Shown here: positions 1 through 9,079 of the stretch, in pieces
Layout: every line of letters begins with the position of its first letter
Numbering within the stretch: position 1 is the stretch's first letter
NCBI RefSeq assembly: GCF_014199215.1
Contig: NZ_JACIJC010000001.1
Span: 312,001-376,000 of the forward strand
Reading direction: 5' to 3'
Length of the DNA stretch: 64,000 nucleotides
Source of the DNA: Sphingobium boeckii
Lineage (GTDB): Bacteria > Pseudomonadota > Alphaproteobacteria > Sphingomonadales > Sphingomonadaceae
The notes under the pieces: model-generated
What the model was told of the DNA's origin: nothing
Databases searched by the model: none
The model's input: the letters and a program-made list of their open reading frames with translations, nothing else
Position numbers and translations under genes: made by a program

Positions 1-785
1 AAGTCGAAATCGATCCTTACCGGTTTCTGTGTGTTGGCGGCTGCGAAATTGCGCAGATGGGACACCGCCTTTCGCAGGCCGGGTTCGAGCGTAGAATCGT
101 CGGCGATGGGCGGGAGATCGCGCTCATCGACATGGGGAGCCGCTTGGTCGAGATGGCCAAGCTCGCCCAGCTCCTTGGGCGTCATCGCAATCTGATGCGG
201 GCCGCGCCGCCCGAGCAGCGTGACATGCCGGATGGAGGAGCCGGACAGCATCGTCAGCGCATGATCGACGATATCCGAACCGGCGAACTCCGACTTTGTC
301 TTGGCCAGGATCCGCGCCACATCGAGCGCGACATTGCCATGGCCGATAATCACCGCGGACGTGGCATGGAGCGGCGGGTTCAGCGCGGCGAAATCCGGGT
401 GCCCATTATACCAGCCGACGAAGGCGGCGGAGCCGATCACACCGGGCAGATCGCCGCCCGGCAGATCCAGCGCCCGATCCGAGGGCGCACCGGTGGCCAG
501 CACCACGGCATCATAGAGCGTTTGCAATTCGGCGATGGAGATATCCGTGCCGACCGAAACATTGCCAACGAAGCGGACATTGTCGGACAGAGCTACCGTC
601 TCATACCGCTTGGCCACGCCCTTGATCGACTGATGATCGGGCGCCACGCCGAAGCGGATCAGACCATAGGGCACCGGAAGGCGATCGATGATATCGACGC
701 GCACATCCTCACCGAACGTCTTCTGACAGGCTTCGGCGGTATAATAACCCGCCGGCCCGGAGCCGATCACCGCGATATGCCGCAT
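1..785 (-). CDS. Ferredoxin/adrenodoxin-type NADP reductase, FprA-like (3' end cut by window)
   Basis: FAD- and NADP-dependent flavoprotein that would pass electrons between NADPH and a ferredoxin. Reading the minus strand from the ATG at 785 gives about 261 open codons to the window edge, so the last third is missing. The N-terminus has the FAD dinucleotide motif GSGPAGYYTA (from about residue 8), then PVPYGLIRFGVAPDH, which is characteristic of the mycobacterial FprA/adrenodoxin reductase family. FVGWYNGHPD and an NADP-binding GHGNVALDVARIL follow near residue 148. It is divergent from pnuC, with a 99-base gap. The family call is firm; the physiological ferredoxin partner is unknown. Confidence 0.9.
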   Translation of the reverse strand, partial: MRHIAVIGSGPAGYYTAEACQKTFGEDVRVDIIDRLPVPYGLIRFGVAPDHQSIKGVAKRYETVALSDNVRFVGNVSVGTDISIAELQTLYDAVVLATGAPSDRALDLPGGDLPGVIGSAAFVGWYNGHPDFAALNPPLHATSAVIIGHGNVALDVARILAKTKSEFAGSDIVDHALTMLSGSSIRHVTLLGRRGPHQIAMTPKELGELGHLDQAAPHVDERDLPPIADDSTLEPGLRKAVSHLRNFAAANTQKPVRIDFD

Positions 786-884
786 ACCTCTGACCTTTCC
801 GTATTTTTCGGCAATGGTAGCGCCGTGAGAAACGGGCGCAAGTGCCGCTGGCGGAGCGGCGAGCCTGATGCTACCGAACGGGGC

Positions 885-1457
885 GTGAGCGGGCTCGAAA
901 TCATTGCCGTCATTCTTGGCGCGATCAACATCGTGTTGATCGTTCGGCGGAATATTTGGAATTATCCCGTCGGGATGGCGATGGTCACGCTCTACGCGCA
1001 GATTTTCTTCGATGCGAAACTGTATAGCGATGCGCTGCTCCAGATCTTCTTCTTCATCGTCCAGATCTATGGCTGGTGGTATTGGCTCCGCGGCCGTGCT
1101 CAAGTGGGTGATATCGTTGTCGAGGCGCTGTCATGGCGCGCGCGCGGCCTCGGGGTTGCGGGGCTGATCCTGGCGACCGCATCGTGGGGCTGGATGATGC
1201 ACCGTTATACCGATGCGCATTTCCCCTGGTGGGATGGCGGCATCGCGATGATGAGCGTGGCGGCGCAATTGCTGATGTCGCGGCGCTATCTTGAGAATTG
1301 GCTGCTGTGGATCGGCGTCGATATCATGTCCGTGGGACTTTATTGGGTGAAGGATCTGAAACTGACTTCTGCGTTATATGTGGTGTTCCTGGCGCTTTCG
1401 ATCTGGGGTTTCGAAGAATGGATGCGGGTCCGGCAGCAAAAAGCCGTATCAGCGTGA
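885..1457 (+). CDS. pnuC: Nicotinamide riboside transporter PnuC
   Basis: Inner-membrane carrier for nicotinamide riboside uptake in NAD salvage. About 190 residues with several hydrophobic helices. The family signatures NYPVGM, then FFDAKLYSDALLQIFFFI and YGWWYW are visible in the first third; these tryptophans/asparagines line the substrate site in the family. I start it at the GTG at 885: the open frame continues further upstream but is antisense to the flavoprotein gene there and has no PnuC character. The next gene, a NadR-type kinase, overlaps its end, which makes a transport-plus-phosphorylation pair. Confidence 0.92.
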   Translation: MSGLEIIAVILGAINIVLIVRRNIWNYPVGMAMVTLYAQIFFDAKLYSDALLQIFFFIVQIYGWWYWLRGRAQVGDIVVEALSWRARGLGVAGLILATASWGWMMHRYTDAHFPWWDGGIAMMSVAAQLLMSRRYLENWLLWIGVDIMSVGLYWVKDLKLTSALYVVFLALSIWGFEEWMRVRQQKAVSA

Positions 1458-1972
1458 CCAGGACCATTTGCTTGCACGGGCCGGAAAGCACCGGCAAATC
1501 CACCATGGCCAAAAGGCTGGCTGCGCATTTCGATGCGCCGCTCGTGCCCGAATATGGGCGCACCTATTGCGAGCAATATGGCACGGATCTGACGCTGAAC
1601 GACCTGCTGACCATCGCGCAGACGCACGATGCGATGACCGGCGCGGCCCTCCGGAACGCGCCCGCTCTGGCGATTCTCGACACCGATCCGCTGATGACCG
1701 CCGTATGGTGCGATATGCTGTTCCGTCGCCGGCCGGCCTGGTTCGCGGAGTGGGACCGGACGGCCGATCTCTATCTGCTGTTCGATATAGACTTGCCGTG
1801 GATCGACGATGGCACGCGCTTCTTCGGGTTTCCGACCGAGCGCCAGCATTTCATGGATCTGTCCCGCGCCGAACTCGAACGGCGGGGCGTGCGCTGGGCC
1901 TTGATCAGCGGCGATGGCGAAGCGCGATACGAAAGCGCGCTGTCCGCGATCACGGCCGCGGGATTGGCCTGA
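1418..1972 (+). CDS. NadR-type P-loop ATPase, probable nicotinamide riboside kinase
   Basis: Predicted cytosolic kinase that traps imported nicotinamide riboside as NMN. The Walker A motif GPESTGKST lies at about residues 21-29, and PEYGRTYCEQYG and FDIDLPWIDDGTR match the kinase domain of NadR (AAA_28 family). It lacks the N-terminal repressor and adenylyltransferase domains of enterobacterial NadR. The start is uncertain: ATG 1418 (40 bases inside pnuC) or GTG 1454, which overlaps the pnuC stop as GTGA. Overlap with pnuC argues for one transcript and one pathway. The substrate is inferred from context. Confidence 0.82.
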   Translation: MDAGPAAKSRISVTRTICLHGPESTGKSTMAKRLAAHFDAPLVPEYGRTYCEQYGTDLTLNDLLTIAQTHDAMTGAALRNAPALAILDTDPLMTAVWCDMLFRRRPAWFAEWDRTADLYLLFDIDLPWIDDGTRFFGFPTERQHFMDLSRAELERRGVRWALISGDGEARYESALSAITAAGLA

Positions 1973-2009
1973 GAGGATCTGGCCTGAGCGGATTTGGCCT
2001 GAGCGGGCG
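1965..2009. repeat. Three 15-base tandem repeat copies across a stop codon
   Basis: Copies at 1965-1979, 1980-1994 and 1995-2009 share the core TGGCCTGAG followed by A/C, GG and variable ends. The first copy contains the TGA stop of the upstream kinase gene; the second and third lie just beyond it. It is probably a local slippage expansion of the gene's 3' end. Confidence 0.7.
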
Positions 2010-2018
2010 ATGTGCGGT

Positions 2019-2038
2019 GGGTCACAATTTATTGACCC
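2019..2038. promoter_or_regulatory. Inverted repeat upstream of secreted protein gene
   Basis: GGGTCA and TGACCC are perfect 6-base arms around an 8-base AT-rich spacer, about 50 bases before the ATG at 2088. The right arm overlaps a TTGACC that resembles a -35 hexamer, so an operator overlapping a promoter is plausible. No long T run follows, so a terminator is less likely. Confidence 0.4.
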
Positions 2039-2087
2039 TCGATAGGCTAGATTGATAGAGTAAAACATAACCCCAGGGGACCATCAC

Positions 2088-2612
2088 ATGTATCGCGCCA
2101 TCATCCTGAGCTTGCCCTTATTGGCCGCAAGCGTGTCCACGGTCGCCTTGCCGAGCCCCGTTCGTGCCGCGATGCAGGATGGGGAGGAGGCCGTTGCGCC
2201 CTGCAAGTCACCCAAGCAAAAGAAGAAGAACAAGCTGTTCGGCAGCATCATCGGCGCGGTGGCCGATCGGACGGTGGGTAGCAATCCGATCACCAATTTC
2301 ATCCCCTATAACACGATGGCGACCACGCTGACCGATGCGATTGCCTGCAAGCTGGACAAGGACGAGCAGAAAAAGGCGGCCGAGGCGACCGAAGCGGTGG
2401 TCACGCGCAGCGTGGGTGCCAGCGAGAGCTGGACAAGCGATACGCGCGAAGGCGTGAGCGGCACGTCTACCGTGACCGCCAGCACGCAAATCGCCAGCGG
2501 CGGGACCTGCCGGACGGTGACGGACGTGATCATCGTCAATGGTGAAGAGACCAGCGTGGACAAGAAGATGTGCCGCGCCCCTGGCCAAAGCGCCTATGTC
2601 GTTTCGGTCTGA
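2088..2612 (+). CDS. Secreted protein with 17 kDa surface-antigen-like C-terminus
   Basis: 174 residues with a clear signal peptide (cleavage likely after VRA near residue 27). A lysine-rich linker KQKKKNK is followed by a glycine-containing stretch. The C-terminal part, with GGTCRTVTDVIIVNG and a late CRAPG cysteine, resembles the 17kDa_Anti_2 surface-antigen domain seen in many alphaproteobacteria. Two conserved-looking cysteines there may form a disulfide. A ribosome site AGGGG lies upstream of the ATG. The molecular function is unknown; the next gene is also a periplasmic protein and follows closely, so the two may be co-expressed. Confidence 0.75.
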   Translation: MYRAIILSLPLLAASVSTVALPSPVRAAMQDGEEAVAPCKSPKQKKKNKLFGSIIGAVADRTVGSNPITNFIPYNTMATTLTDAIACKLDKDEQKKAAEATEAVVTRSVGASESWTSDTREGVSGTSTVTASTQIASGGTCRTVTDVIIVNGEETSVDKKMCRAPGQSAYVVSV

Positions 2613-3318
2613 TCGCACCAGGGTGATGCGGGTCGCAGCCGCGCTGGCCGTGCTGGCGCTGTGCGCCGGCGCGGCGCCTGCGGGGCGCGATCCGGTGAAT
2701 CCAAGCTGCCCCAAGGTGCTGAGCTTTTCGGACTATCCGGAAATGCGCTTCACGCTGCAGAAACAGGGTGCCGCGCGCATATTGCTGGCCGAAGGGCGGA
2801 TCGACGGCGCGGTTGAAAGCCGGCTGGCCGATGCGCTGGAGGCCAATAAGCCGATCGACGAGATCTGGCTGCGATCGCCGGGCGGCAATGCCAAGGCGGG
2901 GAATGAAGCGGGGCGCTTCATCCGCAGCGTCGGCATTCCCACGCGCATCCCCAAGGGCTGGGCCTGTTTCAGTGCCTGCAATTTCGTTTTCATGGGCGGT
3001 GCGGTGCGGATGGTCGATCCGGGCGGCCTGTTTGTGGTGCACATGTTCACGCATCTGAATGATCGCGGTGCGATCCGCGAGGAATTGAACAAGGGCACGG
3101 ACAAGGCGATCGATCTGATCGGCGACGTGGAGCAGGGGTCTGCCTTGCTCGCGAGCGACGACAATGATTTCCTGATCCGCATGGGCGTGTCGCGCAAGCT
3201 GCTCACCGAGGTGATGTATCAGCAAAAAGCGATCCAGAGTCAGGGTGGAGACAGGTCGACCCGGCGCTGTCTCACCCAGGAAGAGCTGTTCAAATACAAT
3301 GTCGCCAATGCGCGCTAG
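2596..3318 (+). CDS. Periplasmic ClpP/crotonase-fold protein (COG3904-like)
   Basis: About 240 residues. It has an N-terminal export signal (hydrophobic [18 protein letters not shown]), then a ClpP-like fold: [21 protein letters not shown] recalls the oxyanion-hole GG of Clp-like proteases, and [13 protein letters not shown] has a serine in the expected nucleophile position, followed by VVHMF. Proteolytic activity is not proven by these motifs. Two starts are possible: ATG 2596, overlapping the previous gene, or ATG 2626, 13 bases after it. Both keep the signal peptide. Likely co-transcribed with the upstream surface-antigen-like gene. Confidence 0.75.
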   Translation: MSFRSDRTRVMRVAAALAVLALCAGAAPAGRDPVNPSCPKVLSFSDYPEMRFTLQKQGAARILLAEGRIDGAVESRLADALEANKPIDEIWLRSPGGNAKAGNEAGRFIRSVGIPTRIPKGWACFSACNFVFMGGAVRMVDPGGLFVVHMFTHLNDRGAIREELNKGTDKAIDLIGDVEQGSALLASDDNDFLIRMGVSRKLLTEVMYQQKAIQSQGGDRSTRRCLTQEELFKYNVANAR

Positions 3319-3398
3319 GCGACGCTGATTCACCGCGGCGCTGGCAATTCGCGGGCGGGATGCTATCGAGCGGGCCAGTTCTTCTGATTGGCTATGAC

Positions 3399-5207
3399 GT
3401 GACCGAACTCTCCAAGATCCGTAACTTCTCCATCATCGCGCATATCGACCATGGCAAATCGACCTTGGCCGATCGGCTGATCCAGGAAACGGGCGGACTC
3501 ACCGCGCGCGAAATGACCAGCCAAGTCCTTGATAATATGGACATTGAGAAAGAGCGCGGGATCACGATCAAGGCGCAGACCGTGCGGCTGGATTACACCG
3601 CGGACGACGGGCTCACCTATGAACTGAACCTGATGGATACGCCCGGCCATGTCGATTTCGCGTATGAGGTCAGCCGGAGTCTTGCCGCGTGCGAGGGCGC
3701 CTTGCTGGTGGTGGACGCCGCGCAGGGCGTGGAAGCGCAGACGCTGGCCAATGTCTATCAGTCGATCGAGCATGATCATGAGATCGTGCCGGTCATCAAC
3801 AAGATCGATCTGCCCGCCGCCGAGCCTGAGCGCGTGCGCAAGGAAATCGAGGACGTGATCGGACTCGATGCGTCCGAAGCCGTGTTCGCCAGCGCCAAGG
3901 CAGGGATCGGGATCAAGGAGATCCTGGAGCAGATCGTCAAGAAGATCCCGCCGCCCAAGGGCGACCGCGATGCACCGCTCAAGGCGATGCTCGTCGATAG
4001 CTGGTACGATCCCTATCTGGGCGTGGTCATCCTTATCAGGGTGATCGACGGCGCGATCAAGAAGGGCCAGCAGATCAAGTTCATGCAGGCCGGCACGACG
4101 CATCTGATCGACCGCGTGGGCTGTATGCGGCCCAAGATCGAGCAATTGCCGGAATTGGGGCCGGGCGAGATCGGCTTCATCACCGCGCAGATCAAGGAAG
4201 TGGCGCAGACCCGCGTCGGCGATACGATCACTGACGCCAAGCGCCCCGCTGCCGAACCGCTGCCCGGCTTCAAGGAAGTGCAGCCCGTGGTGTTCTGCGG
4301 CCTCTTCCCCACCGACGCGAATGATTTCGAGAAATTGCGCGAGAGCATTTCCAAGCTGCGGCTGAACGACGCCTCATTCAGTTTCGAGATGGAGACGAGC
4401 GCCGCGCTGGGCTTCGGCTTCCGCTGCGGCTTCCTGGGGCTGCTCCATCTGGAGATCATTCAGGAGCGTCTGACGCGCGAATATGATCTGGACCTGATCA
4501 CGACCGCCCCTTCGGTGGTCTATCAGATCCAGCTTGCGCATAATGGTGGCGAGATGGCGCTGCACAATCCGGCGGACATGCCCGATCCCAGCCGCATCGC
4601 GATGATCGAGGAACCGTGGATCGAGGCAGTGATCTATTGCCCCGACGAATATCTGGGCTCGATCCTCAAGCTCTGCCAGGATCGCCGCGGCATCCAGAAA
4701 GGCCTCACCTATGTCGCGGGGCGCGCGCAGGTCACCTATGAACTGCCGCTCAACGAAGTGGTGTTCGATTTCTATGATCGCCTGAAAAGCATCAGCCGCG
4801 GCTATGCCAGCTTCGATTATCATCAGATCGGCTATCGGGAGGGTGACCTCGTCAAGATGAGCATCATGGTGAATAGCGAGGCGGTGGATGCGCTCAGCAT
4901 GATCGTCCACCGCGGCACCGCCGAATCGCGCGGGCGCGGCATGTGCGAACGGCTGAAGGATCTGATCCCGCGCCATCTGTTCAAGATTCCGATCCAGGCT
5001 GCGATCGGCGGCAAGGTGATCGCGCGCGAGACGATCGCGGCGATGCGCAAGGACGTCACCGCGAAATGCTATGGTGGTGACATCAGCCGCAAGAAGAAGC
5101 TGCTCGACAAGCAGAAAGAGGGCAAGAAGCGGATGCGCGAATATGGCAGCGTCAGCATCCCGCAAGAGGCGTTCATCGCCGCGTTGCGGATGGGGGACGA
5201 CGCCTGA
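3399..5207 (+). CDS. lepA: Elongation factor 4 (LepA), ribosome back-translocating GTPase
   Basis: Translational GTPase of about 600 residues that acts on stalled or mis-translocated ribosomes. It shows the G1 motif AHIDHGKST, switch region RGITIKAQ, G3 DTPGHVDF and G4 NKID. The C-terminal LepA-specific end has [20 protein letters not shown] start at GTG 3399 because family members begin at this [13 protein letters not shown] segment; an in-frame ATG at 3360 would add 13 residues of no family character. Convergent with the cytochrome b561 gene. Confidence 0.96.
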   Translation: MTELSKIRNFSIIAHIDHGKSTLADRLIQETGGLTAREMTSQVLDNMDIEKERGITIKAQTVRLDYTADDGLTYELNLMDTPGHVDFAYEVSRSLAACEGALLVVDAAQGVEAQTLANVYQSIEHDHEIVPVINKIDLPAAEPERVRKEIEDVIGLDASEAVFASAKAGIGIKEILEQIVKKIPPPKGDRDAPLKAMLVDSWYDPYLGVVILIRVIDGAIKKGQQIKFMQAGTTHLIDRVGCMRPKIEQLPELGPGEIGFITAQIKEVAQTRVGDTITDAKRPAAEPLPGFKEVQPVVFCGLFPTDANDFEKLRESISKLRLNDASFSFEMETSAALGFGFRCGFLGLLHLEIIQERLTREYDLDLITTAPSVVYQIQLAHNGGEMALHNPADMPDPSRIAMIEEPWIEAVIYCPDEYLGSILKLCQDRRGIQKGLTYVAGRAQVTYELPLNEVVFDFYDRLKSISRGYASFDYHQIGYREGDLVKMSIMVNSEAVDALSMIVHRGTAESRGRGMCERLKDLIPRHLFKIPIQAAIGGKVIARETIAAMRKDVTAKCYGGDISRKKKLLDKQKEGKKRMREYGSVSIPQEAFIAALRMGDDA

Positions 5208-5289
5208 AGCGAGACGGATTTGCGGGCCTCGCTTCGATCTGCGAGGTCAGCTTCCGGATTGAACCGTTTCTGATGGCGCGGGGACGCCT

Positions 5290-5994
5290 TCAGCCGATGC
5301 CTGGCAAAGGCGCGCCCAGTGAAATCCACCATGCCGCGCCGGCTGCGATGGCGGCGGCGATCATGGACCGCCATGCGGGGGCCATGGCCGGCCGCACGGT
5401 CACGCCGTCCATCCGCTTGCGGCCCGTCACCATCGGCCCGATCAGATTGTCGCGCTTGAAGATCACATAATAAGCGATCGCGGCGAGGTGAACCACGATC
5501 AGGCCCAGCAGAATATTGAAACCAAGCTCGTGCCATTCGCGCGCAGCGTCCGCGCCATCATAGGAAATGAGATAGGCGAGGGGCCCCGATTCGATGCCAT
5601 CCACATCCTGTGCGAACAGCCCGAGCGTAAGCTGCGTCACCAATACGACCAGCAGGGCGATCACGCTGAGCGCGCCGAGCGGATTATGCCCGATCACTGG
5701 CCCTTGCCCTTCGCCATCAGACCCGCGCAAATGGGCGATGATCGCGCGCGGTCCACGGACGAAATTGGCGAAGCGGGCGGTCCCGCTGCCCACTACGCCC
5801 CACAGGATACGGAACAGGACCAGCCCGATCATCACGAAGCCGATGGTCTTGTGCGTATCGATGTCACCTTCCTCACCCGTCCACCACAAGGCGGGGATCA
5901 GTGCCACAAAGCTCCAATGGACCAGCCGCACTGGCAAATCCCAGAGCGTGACCATAGCCGGCGTTGCCGCGTCCTGCGGCGCGATGCCAGGCAT
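5290..5994 (-). CDS. Cytochrome b561-type di-heme membrane protein
   Basis: 234 residues with four main hydrophobic helices. Histidines placed as heme b ligands are LVHWSF (helix 1), THKTIG (helix 2 start), and WHELGF and VVHLAAI (later helices). It fits the bacterial cytochrome b561 / Ni-Fe hydrogenase cytochrome b family (DUF4405/COG3658 type). Its ATG overlaps the stop of the upstream cytochrome c' gene (TGATG), so the two are translationally coupled and probably form an electron-transfer pair across the inner membrane. The terminal acceptor or donor is not evident. Confidence 0.88.
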   Translation of the reverse strand: MPGIAPQDAATPAMVTLWDLPVRLVHWSFVALIPALWWTGEEGDIDTHKTIGFVMIGLVLFRILWGVVGSGTARFANFVRGPRAIIAHLRGSDGEGQGPVIGHNPLGALSVIALLVVLVTQLTLGLFAQDVDGIESGPLAYLISYDGADAAREWHELGFNILLGLIVVHLAAIAYYVIFKRDNLIGPMVTGRKRMDGVTVRPAMAPAWRSMIAAAIAAGAAWWISLGAPLPGIG

Positions 5995-6452
5995 CAGTCG
6001 CGGGTCCGGAAAGTGTCGTGACAGGCCTTGCAGGTGCCGCCGAGCGCCTGAGATGCGTTTTTGATGGCTGCGATATTGGTGCCCCGCGCGGCGGTCTGGA
6101 GGCCGCGCGCAGCACCCAGGAATTGGGCCGTCTTCTGGCGAAACTCGGGGTTGCGCTGCCAGATGATCGGCAGCGCTTTCATCTTCACGCCTGTTTCAGG
6201 GCCGGTGCCTTTGGGAAAATGCCCCCCCACGCGCGTCGAGGCGGCATAGAGGGCGTCCGCATTGGTCCGCACGATGGCCAGCGTGGGCGCGTCCTTCTGC
6301 AATTCGTCGCGAATGGCCTTGTAGCTGCCGCCGATCTTTTTGAAATTGGCTTGACGCGCCTGGATGATTTCGGCCGGCGTCGCCGCCCAGGCGATCGAGC
6401 CGACGGAAGCGAGCACCATGGCGGCAAGCGTGGCAGACAATCCGAATTTCAT
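5994..6452 (-). CDS. Periplasmic cytochrome c' (class II c-type cytochrome)
   Basis: 152 residues. A Sec signal peptide (about residues 1-23, ending SIAWA) precedes a four-helix-bundle cytochrome c', and the single heme-attachment site CKACH lies near the extreme C-terminus, as is usual for this class. GGHFPKGTGPETGVKMKALP is typical of cytochrome c556/c'. Likely roles are electron shuttling or gas (NO) binding. It is first in a two-gene operon with the cytochrome b561 gene, and is preceded by paired TTGATCAA elements. Confidence 0.92.
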   Translation of the reverse strand: MKFGLSATLAAMVLASVGSIAWAATPAEIIQARQANFKKIGGSYKAIRDELQKDAPTLAIVRTNADALYAASTRVGGHFPKGTGPETGVKMKALPIIWQRNPEFRQKTAQFLGAARGLQTAARGTNIAAIKNASQALGGTCKACHDTFRTRD

Positions 6453-6488
6453 TGACGCGCTCCTAAAATCGAACGGGAAGTTCAGCCC

Positions 6489-6530
6489 TTGATCAACACG
6501 ATAAATGGTATCTTGATCAATGCAATTGAT
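6489..6530. promoter_or_regulatory. Paired TTGATCAA palindromes before the cytochrome operon
   Basis: TTGATCAA occurs at 6489-6496 and again at 6513-6520, 24 bases apart. The second copy also starts an inverted repeat, ATCAAT-GCA-ATTGAT (6516-6530). The block sits 37-78 bases upstream of the cytochrome c' ATG. It resembles half-sites of FNR/CRP-family regulators, but the usual 4-base spacer is absent, so the binding protein is not assignable. Confidence 0.45.
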
Positions 6531-6714
6531 AAGCGGCCGCGCTTGCGACGCCCGCTATGGATCAAGCATGAAGGATTCGCGTCATCGCGCACAGGGCGTC
6601 ACGCGGCCTATCCATGTGTCGAATTCCGACAAGTCCGGCGGCGGATCACATAGCATTGCCAGAATGGGGCGCCATCTCCGCCGACATCAGTCGGCGGAAA
6701 GCATCAGGCCTCGA

Positions 6715-8979
6715 TTACCCTGCGATGCCGCCGGCTGCGAGCACTGCCAGCGTCACCAGTTCGGATGCCGTGGAGGCCATCGTCGCCACCTGGACCGGTT
6801 TTTCCATGCCCACCAGCATCGGGCCGATCACATGATCGCCGCCCAGCTCGCGCAGCAGCTTCGCTGAAAGATTGGCGGATTGGAGGCCGGGCATCACCAG
6901 CACATTCGCCGGCCCTGACAGGCGCGAGAACGGGTATTTCGCCATCATCTTGGGGTTGAGCGCCACGTCCGGGGCCATTTCGCCTTCATATTCGAAACTC
7001 ACGCCGCGCGCGTCCAGAATGGCCACGGCGTCACGCAGATTGTCCAGCCAATTGCCCGGAGGATTGCCGAAGGTGGAATAGCTGAGGAAGGCCACCCGGG
7101 GCTCATGACCCATGCGGCGCGCCACGGCGGCGGTGCCTTCGGCGATATCGGCCAGTTCGGCGGCGCTCGGGCGTTCGTTCACCGTGGTGTCCGCCATGAA
7201 AACGGTGTGGCTCTGCCCCACCAGCACATGGATGCCAAAGGGCGTTGCGCCTGCGCGGGGATCGATCACCTTGCGCACTTCGCGCATCGTCTGCGCATAG
7301 GTGCGCGTGGTGCCGGTGATCATCGCATCGGCCTCGCCCATCTTGAGCAGCAGCGATCCGAAGATATTGCGATCGCGATTGACCATCCGTTCGATCTCGC
7401 GCTTCAGATAGCCGCGGCGCTGCAGACGCTCATAGAGATAATCGACCATCTTGGGCACCAGCGGCGAATTGACGCTGTTATGCACTTCGAAGCTCTCGGG
7501 ATCATCGACGCCCAGCGCGCGCAGACGATCATGCACATCGTCGCGCCCGACGAGCACGGGAATGCCATAGCCGCCATCGCGGAACTGGATCGCGGCGCGC
7601 AGCACCACCTCTTCCTCGCCCTCGGCGAACAGCACGCGCTTGGGATGTGCCTTCGCACCCTCATAGGCCAGCGTGAGCACGGAGGTGGTGGGGTTGAGCC
7701 GCGCCTTCAGCGACTGACGATAGGCCGCCATGTCCAGGATCGGCTTTTGCGCAACGCCCGAATCCATCGCTGCCTGCGCCACCGCTGCCGGCACGATCTC
7801 CATGAGGCGGGGATCGAACGGTGCGGGAATGATATAGTCTGCGCCAAAGCTCTGGGCGAGGCCGCCATAAGCCAGCGCCACTTCTTCAGGCACCTGCTGA
7901 CGCGCGAGATCGGCCAGCGCCTGGGCGGCGGCGATCTTCATCTCGTCATTGATCGCGGTGGCGCGCACATCGAGCGCGCCGCGGAAGATGAAGGGGAAGC
8001 CCAGGACGTTATTGACCTGATTGGGATAATCCGAACGACCCGTGGCGATGATGGCATCGGGCCGCGCGGCCTTGGCCTCGGGCGGGGTAATTTCCGGATC
8101 GGGATTGGCCATCGCGAAGATGATCGGCTTGGGAGCCATCTTCATGATCATTTCCGGCTTCAAGGCACCAGCGGCGGAAAGCCCGAGGAAGATGTCCGCG
8201 CCGTCCAGCGCTTCGGTCAGCGTGCGCCGGTCGGTCTTGGCGGCGTGGGCGGATTTCCACTGGTCCATTCCGGCTTCGCGGCCCTGATAGATCACGCCCG
8301 TGCGATCGCACATGAGCACATTGTCATGCGGCACACCCAGCGCCTTGATCAGCGCGGTGCAGGCGATCGCCGCCGCCCCTGCGCCGTTCACCACCACCTT
8401 CACGTCCTTCAGTTCGCGCCCGGTGAGATAGCAGGCGTTGATCAGGCCCGCCGCGGAGATGATCGCGGTGCCATGCTGATCATCGTGCATCACCGGAATT
8501 TTCATCCGTTCTTTCAGCGCTTGCTCGATGATGAAGCATTCGGGTGCCTTGATATCTTCCAGATTGATCCCGCCGAACGTCGGCTCCATCAGCGCCACGG
8601 CATTGATGAAAGCGTCGGGATCCTCGGTATCCAGTTCGATATCGATCGAATCCACATCGGCGAAGCGCTTGAACAGCACGGCCTTGCCTTCCATCACGGG
8701 CTTGGAGGCGAGCGCGCCGAGATTGCCCAGCCCGAGGATCGCGGTGCCGTTGGAAATCACCGCGACCAGATTGCCCTTGGCGGTATAGTCATAGGCGGTG
8801 GCGGGATCGTCGGCGATGGCGCGCACGGGCACGGCGACGCCGGGCGAGTAAGCGAGCGACAGATCGCGCTGGGTCGCCATCGGCTTTGACGCCACGATCT
8901 CGATCTTGCCGGGCCGACCGTGAGAATGGAACAGCAAGGCTTCCTGTTCGGAAAATTTGACGTTGCTGCCTTCGCTCAT
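6715..8979 (-). CDS. maeB: NADP-dependent malic enzyme with phosphotransacetylase-like domain
   Basis: 754 residues, the usual length for the MaeB fusion type. It converts malate to pyruvate and CO2 with NADP+. The N-terminal half has the malic domain (AYSPGVAVP, then YTAKGNLVAVISNGTAILG) and a Rossmann region (VVNGAGAAAIAC). Residues from about 430 on form a phosphate acetyltransferase-like domain that is usually regulatory, not catalytic. The start is ATG 8979; upstream in-frame codons overlap the divergent mutS leader. The 100-base gap to mutS must hold both promoters. Confidence 0.96.
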   Translation of the reverse strand: MSEGSNVKFSEQEALLFHSHGRPGKIEIVASKPMATQRDLSLAYSPGVAVPVRAIADDPATAYDYTAKGNLVAVISNGTAILGLGNLGALASKPVMEGKAVLFKRFADVDSIDIELDTEDPDAFINAVALMEPTFGGINLEDIKAPECFIIEQALKERMKIPVMHDDQHGTAIISAAGLINACYLTGRELKDVKVVVNGAGAAAIACTALIKALGVPHDNVLMCDRTGVIYQGREAGMDQWKSAHAAKTDRRTLTEALDGADIFLGLSAAGALKPEMIMKMAPKPIIFAMANPDPEITPPEAKAARPDAIIATGRSDYPNQVNNVLGFPFIFRGALDVRATAINDEMKIAAAQALADLARQQVPEEVALAYGGLAQSFGADYIIPAPFDPRLMEIVPAAVAQAAMDSGVAQKPILDMAAYRQSLKARLNPTTSVLTLAYEGAKAHPKRVLFAEGEEEVVLRAAIQFRDGGYGIPVLVGRDDVHDRLRALGVDDPESFEVHNSVNSPLVPKMVDYLYERLQRRGYLKREIERMVNRDRNIFGSLLLKMGEADAMITGTTRTYAQTMREVRKVIDPRAGATPFGIHVLVGQSHTVFMADTTVNERPSAAELADIAEGTAAVARRMGHEPRVAFLSYSTFGNPPGNWLDNLRDAVAILDARGVSFEYEGEMAPDVALNPKMMAKYPFSRLSGPANVLVMPGLQSANLSAKLLRELGGDHVIGPMLVGMEKPVQVATMASTASELVTLAVLAAGGIAG

Positions 8980-9079
8980 GCGGATGCCCCTATGGAATGC
9001 TGGAATGAATCGCGCCCCTGATAGGCGCAAAGAGAGTTTTGGCAAAGTCGCTCCAAGCCGGTATCAGCGGCGCAACGAT

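Noticed and set aside
6677-6698. TCCGCCGA/TCGGCGGA hairpin after the malic enzyme gene
   Set aside because: A stable stem but no T run on the minus strand; not called as a terminator.
7105-8889. A 594-codon plus-strand frame opposite the malic enzyme gene
   Set aside because: It is antisense to a well-supported enzyme; its His/Arg/Gly-rich composition is the usual shadow of a GC-rich gene and shows no domain.
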